This document shows positions 5,994-6,251 of a DNA stretch of 6,251 nucleotides, piece by piece. Position 1 is the stretch's first letter; every line of letters begins with the position of its first letter. The position numbers and the translations under genes were made by a program. Origin of the DNA: an uncultured Bacteriovorax sp. (GTDB taxonomy: Bacteria; Bdellovibrionota; Bacteriovoracia; Bacteriovoracales; Bacteriovoracaceae); contig CAMLRB010000207.1 of NCBI GenBank assembly GCA_946482295.1, positions 1-6,251 on the forward strand, read 5' to 3'. The notes beneath the pieces are model-generated. The model did not search any database, was not told where the DNA came from, and saw only the letters and a program-made list of their open reading frames with translations.

Positions 5994-6023
5994 AAAGCGG
6001 GAGGAGTAATCCTCCCGCTTTTT
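5994..6023 (+). terminator. Strong intrinsic terminator with GTAA tetraloop
   Basis: A perfect 12-bp stem (5994-6005 with 6010-6021, core GCGGGAGGA/TCCTCCCGC) closes a GTAA loop, a stable GNRA tetraloop in RNA. It is followed by TTTTT (6019-6023, partly in the stem). It begins 13 bases after the Ser/Thr-rich gene. On the minus strand it directly follows the small ORF's stop codon but lacks a good U-tract and GNRA loop in that direction, so any bidirectional action would be weaker. Confidence 0.95.
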
Positions 6024-6162
6024 AAAAATATTGTCTAATAGATCTCATAGATTGCGATTCCACCAAATGAGCACGTTCTGTCTGACCTTTGAAATGGCTT
6101 TCTTCTTTCTGGTAAAAAAAATGTCTTTCACTCGATAACAAATTCAGTAAATAACTAAACAT
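6022..6162 (-). CDS. Small 46-aa protein, unknown function
   Basis: The open frame starts at ATG 6162-6160 and ends at TAA 6024-6022, encoding 46 residues. Support comes from an excellent ribosome site: AAAAGGAGG (6177-6169) placed six bases before the ATG, the best in the window. The frame also fills the space exactly up to the terminator hairpin. The product begins with a short amphipathic/hydrophobic stretch (MFSYLLNLL), followed by a hydrophilic, probably helical segment (HFFYQKEESHFKGQTERAHL, then VESQSMRSIRQYF) rich in Glu, Arg, Gln and Ser. The arrangement of a short hydrophobic start and then E-x-x-F...L-V-E...M-R-x-I loosely resembles tiny DUF3563-like proteins of proteobacteria, but this is a weak visual impression. 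It converges on the Ser/Thr-rich gene. A spurious frame is possible, though the ribosome site argues against it. Confidence 0.72.
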   Translation of the reverse strand: MFSYLLNLLSSERHFFYQKEESHFKGQTERAHLVESQSMRSIRQYF

Positions 6163-6168
6163 CGAAGA

Positions 6169-6177
6169 CCTCCTTTT
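6169..6177 (-). promoter_or_regulatory. Near-perfect Shine-Dalgarno of the small ORF
   Basis: Read on the minus strand this is AAAAGGAGG, complementary to the anti-Shine-Dalgarno end of 16S rRNA over its AGGAGG core. It stands six bases (TCTTCG) before ATG 6162. It is the main evidence that the short frame behind it is a real gene. Confidence 0.8.
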
Positions 6178-6216
6178 ATTTTAGTATTCCCTTTCTCGTC
6201 TGAGTATAGATGAATC

Positions 6217-6243
6217 TTGACTACAAGCTATACCTATTATAAA
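6217..6243 (+). promoter_or_regulatory. Possible rightward promoter for a gene beyond the window
   Basis: TTGACT (6217-6222) and TATAAA (6238-6243) each match five of six consensus bases, but the spacer is 15 bases, shorter than the usual 16-18. It would drive transcription out of the right edge. The target gene is not visible. Confidence 0.28.
6236..6241 (-). promoter_or_regulatory. Possible -10 element for the small minus-strand ORF
   Basis: On the minus strand this is a perfect TATAAT. A matching -35 would lie past the right edge of the window, so the promoter cannot be confirmed. It would give a leader of about 65-70 nt before ATG 6162. It overlaps the rightward -10 candidate on the other strand. 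Confidence 0.28.
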
Positions 6244-6251
6244 AGTATTAA

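Noticed and set aside
6204..6233. GTATAG...CTATAC inverted repeat with an 18-base gap
   Set aside because: Six-base arms in AT-rich promoter-like DNA are expected by chance; no supporting signal.

Overview
The window looks like chromosome from an AT-rich Gram-negative bacterium. Outer-membrane logic is plain: a lipobox lipoprotein, a beta-barrel protein ending in Phe, and Sec signal peptides. The moderately low GC, the many unrecognised envelope proteins and an EF-hand lipoprotein would fit the Bdellovibrionota (Bacteriovorax/Peredibacter-like predators). That placement is an inference, not something the sequence proves. I see no mobile element, CRISPR array, tRNA or rRNA.

Left block (1-1516, + strand): a tightly packed run of three genes. 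It holds the 3' part of a YajQ-family nucleotide-binding protein, a GTG-started single-pass membrane protein of unknown function with a helical repeat, and a Nudix hydrolase of the ADP-ribose pyrophosphatase type. The genes overlap by 8 nt and 1 nt, so they are probably one translationally coupled operon. The Nudix gene runs 51 bp into the end of the convergent gene to its right, with no visible terminator between them.

Middle block (1466-5212): a divergent pair of envelope genes sharing a 147-bp intergenic region. To the left (- strand) is a large lipoprotein of about 749 aa with one canonical EF-hand loop near its C-terminus and several degenerate look-alikes. To the right (+ strand) is a 449-aa outer-membrane beta-barrel protein with a GTG start. 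Two interlocking palindromes lie between the genes, inside a possible promoter of the lipoprotein gene.

Right block (5213-6251): a 216-bp regulatory-looking region with a 20-bp near-perfect palindrome, a good sigma70-like promoter and a roughly 23-bp tandem repeat. It precedes a secreted Ser/Thr/Gly-rich low-complexity protein with a short two-cysteine C-terminal module. That gene ends at a very strong GNRA-loop terminator. Immediately beyond, on the opposite strand, is a 46-codon small ORF with an excellent Shine-Dalgarno sequence; its stop codon abuts the same terminator. The last 90 bases hold candidate promoters pointing both ways.

The least explained and most interesting parts are the small ORF, the repeat/palindrome-rich leader of the Ser/Thr-rich gene, and the EF-hand-like lipoprotein. 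No complete new multi-gene system can be demonstrated from this window alone.
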